DNA of 64,000 nucleotides from Hypericum androsaemum (GCA_963995505.1 OZ023186.1:9369570-9433569); one strand, 5' to 3'; counted from the first letter of the stretch, positions 33,601-44,997 are shown. A program made the numbers and translations. Notes: generated by a model from the letters alone, not told the origin.

Positions 33601-34911
33601 GCGTATTTTGTCCTCACTCGCACGCATCCCGGAAACTTCCCAGGAGGTCACCCATCCTGATCCTACTCTCGGCCAAACGCGTTTAACCTTAGAGTTCTCT
33701 CAGGATGTGTGCCGAAAAAGAAGGTGCACCTTATTGATAATCCCTCGGTTGCAGGTGCGTTCGATCCCCGAACTACACCGTACAAGCCGAGGTCGCTCTG
33801 ATACCAAATGTAACACCCCGTGATCCAACCGACTGTCTCCACAGACCAACACGGGTCTTTTCCAGCATGTTTTGTCCTCACTCGCACGCATCCCGGAAAC
33901 TTCCCAGGAGGTCACCTATCCGGATCCTACTCCCGGTCAAACGCGTTTAACTTTAGAGTTCTCTCAGGATGTGTGCCAGAAAAAGAAGGTGCACCTTGTT
34001 GATATGGATAGCCAAATCAAATTACTTAAGCATTTCAGATAGTACATATCATTTACGGGGTATCACAGTACACCTCATACGCGCGAGCACTTTTTTGTGT
34101 GAAAATTTGAGTTTGGAGCAACCATCGGTTAAAATGTAACAAACTTTGCATAAAAAGAGTCGAAATTATTAAATTTGTATTTGGTGTTTTAGATTTGCAT
34201 GTCCACAGTCACAATTCTATGCAGCCTACTCTTGATTAAGATATGCAAGAAGTTTCACACTCGTATTTTTCAACCATCGGTTAAAATGTAACAAACTTTG
34301 CATAAAAAGAGTCGAAATTATTAAATTTGTATTTGGTGTTTTAGATTTGCATGTCCACAGTCACAATTCTATGCAGCCTACTCTTATGCAAGAAGTTTCA
34401 CACTCGTATTTTTCGTGGAGTAAAAAATACAAATTAATTTTAAAATAATATTCTGCAAGTTTTCCACTTGGGTAAGATAAAGAAGAAGAAAAAACAACGA
34501 CGAAGAGGCATTATCAGTTATATAGATTGGACAATTTAATGGAAGAAAAGAGACGCAAGAATTTATGGAAGGCTACATAGTATTTCACACATTAGCTAAA
34601 CATAACAAGTTCGAGAAAATGAACAACAACAATGGAGCCTTATAATGTCATGAACATATATATTTCGGTCTCAAATGGCAAAGTGTTAGAATAAGGCATG
34701 AATCCGAAAAAATACGATTTTATTCGAGTATGAAAAAAAAAGAAATGAATATAAGAGAAGAAGTTACTCGAGTATTGTCGATCCGGCCATCATCAACCGC
34801 CCCATATTGCTTCACATTGAAAATGGCGGAAGACTGATCTTCTTGACCAAAATCAAATGCACTAATCCCATGGAGCATGGCCAAGACGAGGGCAGTCCAC
34901 ATGAAAACCAT
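30639..34911 (-). CDS. Polygalacturonase (glycoside hydrolase family 28), secreted
   Basis: Exons on the minus strand: 34911-34768, 32931-32653, 32554-32036 and 30866-30639. They give 389 residues, with all introns in phase 0. The enzyme hydrolyses alpha-1,4-galacturonan in cell-wall pectin. A signal peptide (MVFMWTALVLAMLHGISAF) starts the protein. All four GH28 motifs are present: NTDG (Asp191), GDDC (Asp212/Asp213), CGPGHGISVGSLG (His235) and RIKT (Arg271-Lys273), so it should be catalytically competent. The C-terminal exon (VPSHVQIKDVKFQHIWGTTT) carries late cysteines as in plant exo/endo-PGs. Intron 1 is 1.8 kb and holds a Cassandra-type TRIM and a 150-bp duplication. A MULE-type element lies 265 bp upstream of the start. 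No stop or frameshift is seen. Exo versus endo action is not decided. Confidence 0.93.
30867..32035 (-). other. Intron 3 of the polygalacturonase gene
   Basis: 1169 bp of AT-rich sequence between CAG|GTAATT and TTGCAG|GTACC. It contains a microsatellite-like TATTATTACCAATTAGTCA duplication near 31285-31325. No nested gene is seen. Confidence 0.8.
32993..34067 (-). mobile_element. Cassandra-type TRIM with 5S rRNA-like LTRs, rearranged, in intron 1
   Basis: Flanked by the 5-bp duplication GTACA (32988-32992 and 34068-34072). The right LTR is 33809-34067 (259 bp, TGTAACACCCCG...GGTATCACA on plus) and the left LTR is 33059-33312, with an extra 66-bp copy of its start at 32993-33058. Next to the right LTR, TGGTATCAGAGC on minus (33795-33806) is a primer-binding site complementary to initiator-Met tRNA. 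Each LTR contains a 5S-rRNA-like block (for example CTTCCCAGGAGGTCACC), the hallmark of Cassandra. Between the LTRs lie a partial third LTR (about 33550-33740) and a duplicated primer-binding-site segment. There is no coding sequence, as expected for a TRIM. Confidence 0.85.
34119..34412. repeat. Near-identical 150-bp tandem duplication in intron 1
   Basis: Copies 34119-34270 and 34271-34412 start at CAACCATCGGTTAAAATG and are almost identical, apart from a 9-bp deletion in the second copy near its end. The duplication looks recent. Confidence 0.85.
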
Positions 34912-35399
34912 CTTTTCTACTTATTTCCTCTCTGAACGTCCAAAAGGCTTGTGTCATTTTTTTCTCTATCTAAAGATTGCACTTATGTTCGGAGATTGTA
35001 TTAAATATATTACGAGTTCACCCAGGGAAGTTAGTCGGTTTGGAAGTGTTGGGTTAATGTTGACTCTGAAAATCCGATATTGCGAAAATTACGAGTTCAT
35101 TAAGGGTATGTCCTTTAGAAATTTTGCTACCAAATCTGTTTTAAAAAAGTAAATTGTTCTGATCTTGATATTTACGGCTTTGGATTCAGGGGGGACTACA
35201 TAAAAATCATCCCCATGGTATGGACTAAATATGGACCTTTAGATTTGATCAAAATTTTTTTTTATAGATCTGATGGTCAGAATCTATTGAGGGTATTTTC
35301 GAGTTTTTATCCAAACATACTCATTAGGGTTTCACCATTTTCCTATATAACCCCACAAAAAAAATCATCTCCCTATTTATCCCCCACCACATCCTCAAT

Positions 35400-35875
35400 T
35401 CGCCGCCGCCCCCTTCCCCCTCCCCCCGACCCGATCCCGTCGTTCCACCGCCCCTTCCCCCTCCCCCCGACCCGATCCCGTCGTTCCACCGCCCCCTTCC
35501 CCCTCCCCCCGACCCGATCCCGTCGTTCCACCGCCCCCCTTCCCCCCCGACCCGATCCCGTCGTTCCACCGCCCCCCTTCCCCCTCCCCCCGACCCGATC
35601 CCGTCGTTCCACCGCCCCCTTCCCCCTCCCCCCGACCAAATCCCGTCGTTCCACCGCCCCGATCCCGTCGTTCCACCGCCCCCCCTCCCCCCCGACCCGA
35701 TCCCGTCGTTCCACCGCCCCCTTCCCCCTCCCCCGACCCGATCCCGTCGTTCCACCGCCCCCTTCCCCCTCCCCCCCGACCAAATTTCGTCGTTCCACCG
35801 CCCCGATTCCGTCGTTCCACCACCCCCCGACCCGATCCCGTCGTTCCGCCCCCCCCCCCCCCCCCCCCCCCCCCC
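35400..35875. repeat. CGATCCCGTCGTTCCACCGC tandem array inside element B
   Basis: About fourteen units of CCCGACCCGATCCCGTCGTT plus CCACCGCCCC with variable C/T spacers, ending in a long C run at 35849-35875. Arg/Ser/Pro- or Gly-rich frames on both strands come from the repeat. Confidence 0.9.
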
Positions 35876-36291
35876 GACCCGCTCCAACGAGAGACCACTG
35901 GCGTCCGGATCGATTAAGGGGAGGCCACGAGCTAGCAGGTCACCGGGCCTGCCACGTGTGACTCTTGCAGGTTTTCGTCGGCGGCGTCGTCGTCTTCTCT
36001 GTCGCCGGCTTCTCCGATCTGTTTTTAATAAATTCAACTTCCGTCGACGTTGTCTGGCTTCCCAGAGCTATTCTCCAAAACGTCGATTGGATTTTGCTCT
36101 AAACGACCTCGTAACTAAGTTATTGAAACGCTTTCCTTCCCTCGAAAAGCTACCAGCTTTCAATACTAGTTATTATATTACGCTGCCATTTTTTTTCCCA
36201 ATATCATTGACCTTATTTTTTTTATTTTTGGATTCCTCTTCGTAACTTACATTCTATTTCGTCTCTAGTTTTTCGAAATAACAGTGGATCA

Positions 36292-36655
36292 AAATATCAT
36301 AGTAGAATGAAACCAATATCATAGTAGAATGAAATCAATATCATAGTACAATGAAACCAATAACATAGAAGATGGAAACCAATATCATAGTAGAATGAAA
36401 CCAATATCATAGTACAATGAAACCAATAACATAGAAGATGGAAACCAATATCATAGTAGAATGAAACCAATAGCATAGAAGATGGAAACCAATATCAGAG
36501 AAGATGGAAACCAATATCATAGTAGAATGAAACCAATATCATAGTACAGTGAAACCAATAACATAGAAGATGGAAATCAATATCATAGTAGAATGAAACC
36601 AATAGCATAGAAGATGGAAACCAATATCCGAGAAAATGGAAACCAATATTCTCAT
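36292..36655 (+). repeat. 22-bp ACCAATATC minisatellite inside element B
   Basis: About 17 monomers of 22 bp with the same variants as element A (…ATAGTAGAATGAA, …ACATAGAAGATGGAA, …CCGAGAAAATGGAA), in the same order at the right edge, so the two arrays share a recent ancestor. Confidence 0.92.
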
Positions 36656-36780
36656 ACTTGTATTTCCATAATTTGTATTATTTTGTTGATATTTTTTTAA
36701 TTATTGCATTTCCAATATTGCCCCTGTCCCTTTCAGTGGGGATTACCCATGTCCCCACTGAATTTGAACCCGATATTTAC

Positions 36781-38615
36781 AACCTATATCGATTGAAATC
36801 CCCTAGCGGAGTATTCGGAATTACAGATTCTTGGGCCAGTAAATTAGAAATGATCATATATAACTTATTCTAAGCATCTTCTTACAAGTAAATTCGGTTT
36901 GCTAATAAAAAGGGAACTTCCTTCTACACCCGAACACGAGATCCTCGTCTCATATGGAAGTAAGTTTTTTTTTATCTGGTCTACTTTTTTTTTATCTGGT
37001 CTACTGAATTAACTAATTTAAGTTGAAGTCGGATATAATATTTAAAAAGTAATAAAATTCTCCCAGCAAATATTTAACAATGTTGTATTCCCAATAACTT
37101 AAATCTAACACATGAATAAGCTACAAACTAGTTGATCTAAGTGGCTATTTATCTTATGGAAGTCAATTAGTGGATGATTCCATTGAATTCAATTTGTAAG
37201 ACGTGGAATTTGATTCTTGCAAACATCATCGGCGGATTGTTTTTAATTGTTTTATATTTGAATTATAAATCCCACCTGACGGCATTATCTTTGACGTGTG
37301 CTAAAATTGTAGAATTGAAGTTCTTTCTTATATTGATTGATTGCTTTTGAATTTAAATAATACAGTAAAACTTATTGGGACTGAAAAAATATAGATTCAG
37401 AGAGGGTCATTTTAATAATTAAAATTGAATTTTCGTTACTAAATACATATATACGTCAAATTATTTTGTATATTTAAGTTATAAAAAATATTGATAAATT
37501 GTAATTATTTTTTTATCGATTCAGTCACCAAATCTTTTTGTCATCTACCGTTATTCAGAAGTTAGACCTAATTGAAATATTTTTGCTACAACAAGACGGT
37601 GATTAGAAAGATCATTTAAATACGATTCAGAAAATAGAAGATGATGTAAAAATGATCAAACAATCAAATGTAACACATATTATATCTTAAAATATTTTTA
37701 AATTCGTAAAGTATATAAAATAAATATATTTATTCAAAAATATTATTTTATATGACAATTGAGATATGATTTAACACTAAAATTTTCTAAAAAATATTAA
37801 TTATTACAATATATTGTTATTAAATTTTAACAATATTTCAAATTCAAGACCTTTCTTTATTAATGAAGATTTTAGCTTATCGATTTACCTTTCAAAAAAA
37901 GCTTATCGATTTGGCAGCATTAATTATAGTAGTCGAAAGATCATCTCTTTACTTTTCCCTTCCTTTTTGTTTATTATTAATGATTCATTATTCCGAATCT
38001 TTTTAGAATTAACAATTTTGAAAATTTTGCACTTATCTTATCCCTTGAGTTGAGCTGATTTAGGCCTCGTTATAATATGCGAACATTGGCGTACTTACCT
38101 ATTACACCAAATATAAGAGATGTGAGATAGATCATTATTACATTCAATTTTTTAATTATAAAATTGTTGTTTCTAAAAAATAACTTCAAAAGTTCTAATC
38201 GAAATTATGATTTTTTAAATTGGTCTGATTAAAATAGAAATTCATATTTTACCCGTATTTACCAATTAATCAGCTAGTAAATATTCAATCAGCGGTTAAC
38301 CATTGCAATTAGAACACTATATATGATTAAGACAAAAAAATTATAGTTCAAAACAAAATAAATAATAAATTACACCGCCACCGCACATCCACCGTTATTG
38401 TCTCTTCAAATAAAAATTAGCCCTTACTCGTTACAATTACAATTCAGTTGAAATACTATACATATCATGGTTAAGAAAATTTAGATTTTAACCACTTAGA
38501 TTAAGTGTAAATATGTTGTTCTAACTTAAGCAATTGATCTCAAAAGAACTATATATGCAACATCAAATATTTAGTAAGTTGTCGACTAATTTAATTTTTT
38601 TATATTTATAACTAC
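36781..38615. other. Intergenic AT-rich DNA with a SINE-like copy
   Basis: 36805-36872 matches 40360-40412 (TATTCGGAATTACAGATTCT...), the continuation of the polygalacturonase upstream duplication beyond element B. A decayed SINE-like copy lies at about 36990-37145 (minus). No gene is seen. Confidence 0.55.
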
Positions 38616-38619
38616 TTGG

Positions 38620-38790
38620 TATCCGGCTCACTGGGCCGACTAATCCAAGTTAGAGCCGGGTAGGATCTTTGAAAGGTGGCAAAGCTCACTCAACAAATAT
38701 TTGACACTGCTGCGTTCCTAAGAACTCGAACCCGAGACCTTGGTTAAGCTAGAACAACTCCTTCACCAATTAATCTAAGTGATTGTTAGT
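38620..38790 (-). repeat. SINE-like repeat
   Basis: The best preserved copy of the family. On minus it reads AATTGGTGAAGGAG (A-box-like), TCTCGGGTTCGAGTTC (B-box), GCAGCAGTGTCAAATATTTG, then GCTTTGCCACCTTTCAAAGATCC and the GTTAGTCGGCC-type body. Confidence 0.6.
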
Positions 38791-38897
38791 AGTCGACTAA
38801 TTTAAATTCAAAATTGATAAAACTTTTGAATAATAACAACCGCAATAAAAATGATTCAGTAGGATTAAATTGAAAATGAAGTTTTTGGGCCCTAAGC

Positions 38898-39640
38898 CCA
38901 GCAACAATAATTCCATGGGGGCCCAGCTCGATGACGTGTGTTATGAAGGACGCGCAAGCAAATAGTAATGTTTCTTTTCCCGAAGGAAAGTGGTAGTCAT
39001 GAATTATGATGGTGGGCAAGGGAGTTGCACTTGCACATGCCAATAAACAAGGTGCATTATTGATTATTAATCTTTTTGGTCAAAGAAAAGAGGTTCTAAT
39101 CTTGGCTCAACGGCTAGCCGATTGGGTAAACCAAATATTGGTCCGATTGAAGCATTTTAAAATACAAAATCTTAATTAATCACCATGACCTCGCCCTTTC
39201 ATTTTTCGTCAACACATGATACGCAATGCATTAATATATTTTACTTCTATAAGTAGTTGGATCAAGTAGTTAGAAAGTGATAGACTTGAGAGATATGGAG
39301 TTCGAAGGTTATTAGAAATGAATATTTGTCAGTAAATTTTTTTCTAGGGTTTGAAATTTAGATCTCCTTGAATTTATATATATCTTGTGTCATTAGACTT
39401 AAAAATATCATTCGACTTAAATATATATTAATCGATCCATTAGACATATAATCTAAAAGATAATATATTGTACTTCCCCTACACTTTTTTAAATCCTTGC
39501 CTCTATTGTTGGCGGTGTATCCCAAAACGGGAGCAAGATACTCTAGATTTGGGTCAACCAATCAAACGAACCGAGCAGGGGTCCAAACTTCTTATACTGA
39601 CACGCCCAACCATTTTATTTCGAAGATATGTGTTCAAGGC
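38898..39640. repeat. Duplicated segment U, first copy
   Basis: This 0.74-kb stretch recurs at 40427-41190 with moderate divergence (shared CCAGCAACAATA, GGCAAGGGAGTT, CACTTGCACATGCC, GGCTAGCC, TTTTTAAATCCTTGCC). The copies flank the truncated polygalacturonase exon. No conserved reading frame spans both copies. Confidence 0.75.
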
Positions 39641-39997
39641 CATCGCAAAAAAAAAAGAGAAAAAGATATGTGTTCAAGGTACAACCCCTAAATATACGAC
39701 TTTAAAAATATAATCTAATAATATTCGAATGAAAGATTAAAAAATTGTACAAACTAATGTCTCAAAAAGAAGAAAAGGTATTGCACATGTATCGTCGACG
39801 TATATTATTCTATTACTCAACGGCGACCCGAAAATAATCAACAATGTAGCCTTATAATCTCATGAACAGATATATTTCGGGTCTGACTCAAATAGCAAAG
39901 CGTTAGAATAAGGTATGAATTCGAAAAGGTACAATTTTACTCTAAAAAGAGAAAACAAAACGAAGGAAGAAGAAATGAATGTAAGACAAAAAGTTAC

Positions 39998-40132
39998 TCG
40001 AGTATTATCTGTCCGGCCGTCAACAACAACTCCATATTGCTTCACATTGAAAATGGCGGAAGACTGATCTTCTTGAACAAAATCAAATGCACTAATCCCG
40101 TGGAGCGTGGCCAAGACGAGGACAGTCCACAT
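39998..40132 (-). pseudogene. Truncated polygalacturonase paralogue (exon 1 only)
   Basis: The 45 residues parallel exon 1 of the gene at 34911 (SAFDFVQEDQSSAIFNVKQY...GRTDNTR) and keep the same donor (CGA|GTAACT). The upstream Met of the intact gene is changed (ATG to AAG), so the frame would start at the internal Met. No exon 2-4 homology follows downstream, where segment U lies instead. The upstream flank (40133-40412) also matches the intact gene's promoter. It is a partial duplicate, not a functional gene. Confidence 0.85.
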
Positions 40133-40426
40133 GAAAGCCTTTTTTTAAACTTATTTCCCCTCAGTGTCCAAAAGGCTCGTGTCTTTTTTTTCTGAAGATT
40201 GCACTTACTAATGTTCGGAAGTTGTATTGAATATGTTGACCCAAGGAAGTTGGTTGGAGGTGTTGGGTTAATGTTCGACTCTGAAAATTTGATATTACAA
40301 GAAATTACGGGTTTAGAATTTTTGCTACCAAATTTGTTTATCCGGACTTAATTAGCATGGTATTCGGAATTACAGATTCTTGGGCCAGTAAATTAGAAAT
40401 TATCATATATAATTTCCCAAGGAAGT

Positions 40427-41190
40427 TCCAGCAACAATACTTATATGGAGGCCCAGCTAGATGACTTGTGTTATGAAGGACAAGCAAGCTATTAGTTATG
40501 TTTGAACCCAAAAAAAAAGCTAATAGTTATTTTTTCCCAAGGAAAATAGTTGTTATGATGTTAGGCAAGGGAGTTTCACTTGCACATGCCGATAAGCAAG
40601 GTGAATTATTAAATATTAATCTTTTTGGTCAACGAAAAGAGGTAATATTCTTTGTTCACCGGCTAGCCAATTGGGTAAACCAAATATTTGTCCGATTGAA
40701 GCATTTTAAATTACATTATCGTAACTAATCCCCAAGACATCTCCCTTGCATTTGTCGTCAACACATGATACCCAATACATTAATATATTTTACTTCCACC
40801 AATAAGTAGTTAGATAAGTGGTGAGGAAGTTTCTTTTAAAACCATAGGAATTTGTTTTAACTTGACTAAGAAATTTTGAGTTCGAATCATTCAGAATGAA
40901 TACTTGTCATGATAAATTTGGCATCTTTCAAAAATATTTTTCAACTTAATCTGAATTAGTCGGTCTAATATATATTTAGATATTAGCCATTTAAAAAAAT
41001 AATATATTTTACTTCCCCTTCACTTTTTTAAATCCTTGCCCTATTGTTGGTGCCGTGTCCCACAACAGGAGTAATATACTCTAGATTTGGGTCAACCCAT
41101 CAAACGAACTGATTCTGAACAGTGGTCCAAACTTCTTATTCTGACACGCTCAACTATTTTATTTCAAAAATATGTGTTCAATGTACAACC
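40427..41190. repeat. Duplicated segment U, second copy
   Basis: Direct repeat of 38898-39640 (see that entry). A 76-codon plus-strand frame at 40498 is not maintained in the other copy and has no recognisable domain. Confidence 0.72.
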
Positions 41191-44100
41191 CTTTGTTAAT
41201 CCGAATAAAATTTTACAATGTTCAAATTTAAATTCTGAAAATTATAAAAATTGTTGAAGCTTATGTCTCAAAAAGAAGGAAAATTATAAGCTTGTGAGTT
41301 TTTTTTGGTAGGTAAATTTTTTGTATTCATATATAATTCAGTGTAGTTGGGTCTTATTTGTTCCTTTCTCGGCCTTGTCACTACGAGTTCACTCTTTCAT
41401 TCTCATTCCTTTTTAAGAGTTTGTAGCTGTTGTTACTTGTTTGAAATTAGCATCATTGTTTCTTAGGGTAAGCAAATCGAGCAGACTAGATTATTTCGAA
41501 CCGAATCAAAAAAACTGAGAAATTATTTAAGAAAAAATATGGAATCCAGATCGAATTATTTATTTATTGATTCTGAACCATAACCAACCCAATTTTTTTG
41601 GGCTTGTTCGGATTGAGACCAAAAAACTCAAAATTTTTAAAAATAAATAAAAAGTGAGCATTTATGAACTTGAGAAGGACAATGAGACACATACGAGAGA
41701 TGTCAATTAGGATTTGACATTTAGATTTGCTGTTTGGGGATGTCGAGTACTCATAAATTAATTATCATTATATTGTGTAAGAAAAAAATATTGATTGTGT
41801 GACCTTGCACACGTGGACTTTTTTATCTTTGTCTCAACAAATTATGATTTTGTCCAGTTCTCCTTGGTTCTTTTAAAAAAGATCCGAACCAAATTCGAGA
41901 ACTATTTTTGAACAAACAAAGAAATGATCCAGACCAATTCTTTTTAGATCTAGTTATAGACCGGATTATCTGTTTTGGTTAGGTTTAATTTTGTGTTCTT
42001 GGCTTTTTTGTTTACCCCAAATTGTTTCGGTTAAATTTCATTTTGTTGATTTGTAATTGTCACTTTTGGACTTTAGTACTTTTCTAGATTGTAAAAGAGG
42101 TGATTGGATTTTTTTTCAAATTCACACTTTGGTGATACAAACTTAACTATTTATGCTAATCTTGTATAGATTACGTGATCAAATATATGATGATATGACA
42201 CCTCACGTGGTTAGATAAACTTAATTAAACATATTTAAGTGGATGCCACAATTGCAAATATTTCAGTCACGTCTTTTATAATTTTAAACAACAAGGCGCT
42301 AAAGTTATAAAATGTCAAACCATAAAGTATTAAAATGAAATTTGACCTATTTGTCTCCATGGTAGAGTTTATATGGCTTAATTTTTCAGAGAAAAAAAAG
42401 TTACTTCAACAAGCTCTAGTATGTTATATCTCACGCGGAAAAAATAAGTAATGTGATATGACACATGGATAAAAATAATGACTTGACATGACACACGAGA
42501 TTGTAAGTAAGGTAAAATTTTTATCACCTGGTCAAAAAAAATTGGGAAAAAAAGTTGTGGTGAGTCAAAGCATAAAATTGCATGGTAATAAATTGCATTT
42601 TAATCGAAAACTTTTGTAGCTCACATCCGTCATAAAACAATGAAATTGATTTTTTTGTAAGTACAAATTTTATTTTATTTTGGTATAAAAGTATAATTTT
42701 TATAACACCAAAGAAAGTAGCATTGGTCCAAGTGCTCAAGCGAAACAAAAACCACAAGTAAACCCAACATTGTGAATGCACCGAGATCACCAGCAAGGTA
42801 AATCTTATAAACGATACCAGAAAATGGCATTAATTTTAAGCCAATAAAGGTTGATGGTTATCAAACGGAAGTTCCTCAAAAAAAAATCAAAAGGAATAAT
42901 TAAAGGAAAAAGTGGAAAAAATTGATGCTTAAATTTTATGTAAGAATTTAAGTGAAATCAATTAACAAAGGATTACATATAATACTGAATCAATCATAAT
43001 AACAACAATAAACATCTCCTAAGGCCAAATTTTCTGCCTAAGTAAACCTCTGTCGGAAAAAGTTCGAATTCATTTCATCAACAATTGGACAAAGAATATT
43101 TCTATTGAATATTGTTTTCAGATTTTTTATAGAAAATTTATTCAAGATTTTCCTGCACTGAATTTTTTTATTGGACAAAGAAGATCCCAATTCACGAGAG
43201 TTCTCATCTCTTTATCTAAGACAGGCTCATATCTATAATTTTGCAATTAATATTTTATAATTGCAACATCTTCACTATAAACTGTTCAGTAAAACTCTCT
43301 ATAAAAATTCATTTTTATCACAAACTCACTTAGAAATGCCACCCTACCTGCTTGTATTTTTTGATTAGTAAGTTCTTTTTCTTTTTGCCAAATATTTTAG
43401 ATTGAGTAGATGGCCATAAGAAAACAATATAGCGGTAGCTTATTTAAATAATTGGCCTCTCCCGGGATTAAGGTTCCTTATCAAATGGAGATACTCCAGA
43501 ACCATAAATCTACACTAAAATAAACGGCAAACAGCAAACACCTTCCTCAATGGTTTTTCAATTTAATCCCAGCTTTTTAAATTTGAATTCTAAAAGTTAA
43601 AACTTTATCATTTTGTAAAAAAATTATGACTGACCCAAATTTAGATTGATCCCTCAATAATATCCAGATTGATATTTTTTTATCACATCATCTGACATGT
43701 GAATACTTATTAAAAGTTAACAAAACTTTCTGGTTAAGTTGTTGGGTCTGAAATTTTTTTTCTTTTTGAGAAACTTCTTGGGTCTGAATTGATAGTTTCG
43801 TAAACAATAAAAAATACATCGACGGTGGTCAATAGGCAAGAAAAAAAAAACCATAAATAAAACATAAAAGAATAGTGATTCCTTCCTCCCCAAATACTCC
43901 ACCGTATCGTGCCTTGCATTGCTTCTCCATGTCATCAAGCCACCCATTCCCTCTCCTCCCCCGAAAGAGAATCATTTATATATATTGAAGATAAGTTAAT
44001 TAAGAAGTCTAAAATTTGAATTGTTAGACATACACAATAGTATTTATTAAGAGATCTTTGTCGTAGGGTTAGATTGGAGTGCTGGGCTCAATCAGACAAC

Positions 44101-44419
44101 AGGGGCACGCGAGACTTTTTAATGGCAAAATTATAATATTAAAAAAATCAAAGACTATTAGGTAAAAAAAAAAGGGCACATCAATCAAAAAAGATTAAGA
44201 GCACATCAGACAAAAAACAATTAAGGACACATCAGTTTTCAAATGCAAAAAAAATAAGGGTACATCAAACAGATTAACGACACATTAATTTTGAAAGATA
44301 AAAATACGAGGACATCAATTTTAAAGGTAAAAAAATACAATAACACATCAGTTTCAAAGGTAAAATTACCAAAGCCACCTAAAATACTCGTTCAAAAAAA
44401 AGAGCGATAACCATCGTGG
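41191..44419. other. Intergenic AT-rich DNA
   Basis: No gene is seen over 3.2 kb. 44165-44370 contains a decayed tandem repeat with the core AAGG(G/A)CACATCA at roughly 30-50-bp spacing. Confidence 0.5.
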
Positions 44420-44700
44420 TCACGGTCGTGGGTAACAGTCCTGTCTCATCCGCCTCCTCTTCCTTATCACTGGGAGGGTGACGTTGGAGACGACTTCGGA
44501 GCCGGTGAGCACGCAGATGCCGAACCCCTTGCATCGGCAGAACGAGGACAACACCTCCACCACGTCGTTCCCACTAGGAACCTCGAGGATGTAGGGGCTC
44601 ATTGCGAGGATCGGCGAGCTCTCAAGTGATAATCACAGGCGGCTTCAACTTGTTCTTTGACCCAGTCGGTCGACCCAGTGGTCGTCGGATGACCTCAATG
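44420..44700 (-). pseudogene. AHL (AT-hook motif nuclear-localized) gene remnant
   Basis: On minus, an AT-hook with its C-terminal extension reads RRPLGRPTGSKNKLKPPVII (44690-44638). A stop (44632-44634) and a frame change follow, then the start of a PPC/DUF296 domain (SPYILEVPSGNDVVEVLSSF, GFGICVLTGSEVVSNVTLP). The rest of PPC (the GRF/glycine-rich core and the GxVxGxLxAAGPVxV part) is missing. Intact AHL proteins bind AT-rich DNA in the nucleus and oligomerise through PPC. This copy cannot. It resembles the intronless AHL clade. Confidence 0.75.
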
Positions 44701-44943
44701 GTGGCTTCGCGGAGGGCTTGCAAGCACTATGGCACATGGAGGGTTGGGCCTGGTCGATGGGGTCATCCTCATTGGAGCTCGTCTGGGTCCTGCAAATTAG
44801 GAGCGCTTGCGAAATATGTTTTTATTGAACTCAAAATTTTGACAAGTTTATATTGTCAAAATGATACTGACAACTTTATATTATCAGCACTCAATCCGTC
44901 ACATTTTATCGTCTTTCATAAATCTCACCGAACATTCCTAATT

Positions 44944-44945
<2 letters not shown>

Positions 44946-44977
<32 letters not shown>
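44946..44977 (+). repeat. (CT)n microsatellite upstream of the DA2-like gene
   Basis: A run of CT dinucleotides just before a TATAAA at 44992-44997. CT-rich tracts near core promoters are common in plants. Confidence 0.8.
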
Positions 44978-44980
<3 letters not shown>

Positions 44981-44991
44981 CGCGTGTGCAT

Positions 44992-44997
44992 TATAAA
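44992..44997 (+). promoter_or_regulatory. Probable TATA box of the DA2-like gene
   Basis: TATAAA lies about 600 bp before the start codon. A start site near 45025 would give a 5'UTR with an intron, whose acceptor TTTTGCAG ends at 45446. Confidence 0.45.

Larger units (their letters stand above)
35176..36771 (+). mobile_element. Element B: MULE-type element with captured DNA and 22-bp minisatellite
   Basis: Flanked by an exact 9-bp duplication GATATTTAC (35167-35175 and 36772-36780). Termini are GGCTTTGGATTCAGGGGGGA and, inverted, GGGTTCAAATTCAGTGGGGA. The left 180 bp and right 120 bp are close to element A. The middle holds a C-rich array, a unique segment with a splice-acceptor-like TGACTCTTGCAG (35961-35972) and GC-rich coding-like DNA up to about 36160, then the minisatellite. 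No transposase is present. It sits in the promoter region of the polygalacturonase, 265 bp before its ATG. Confidence 0.88.

Noticed and set aside
33550..33980. 5S rRNA-like sequence that could be called a 5S gene.
   Set aside because: It matches only part of 5S rRNA, with mismatches, repeats several times, and lies within LTRs with a Met-tRNA primer-binding site, so it is Cassandra-type.
35215..36037. Overlapping Pro/Ser/Arg-rich and Gly/Arg-rich frames of up to 248 codons on both strands.
   Set aside because: Mirror-image open frames over the C-rich array of element B. No domain, and both strands are open for the same compositional reason.
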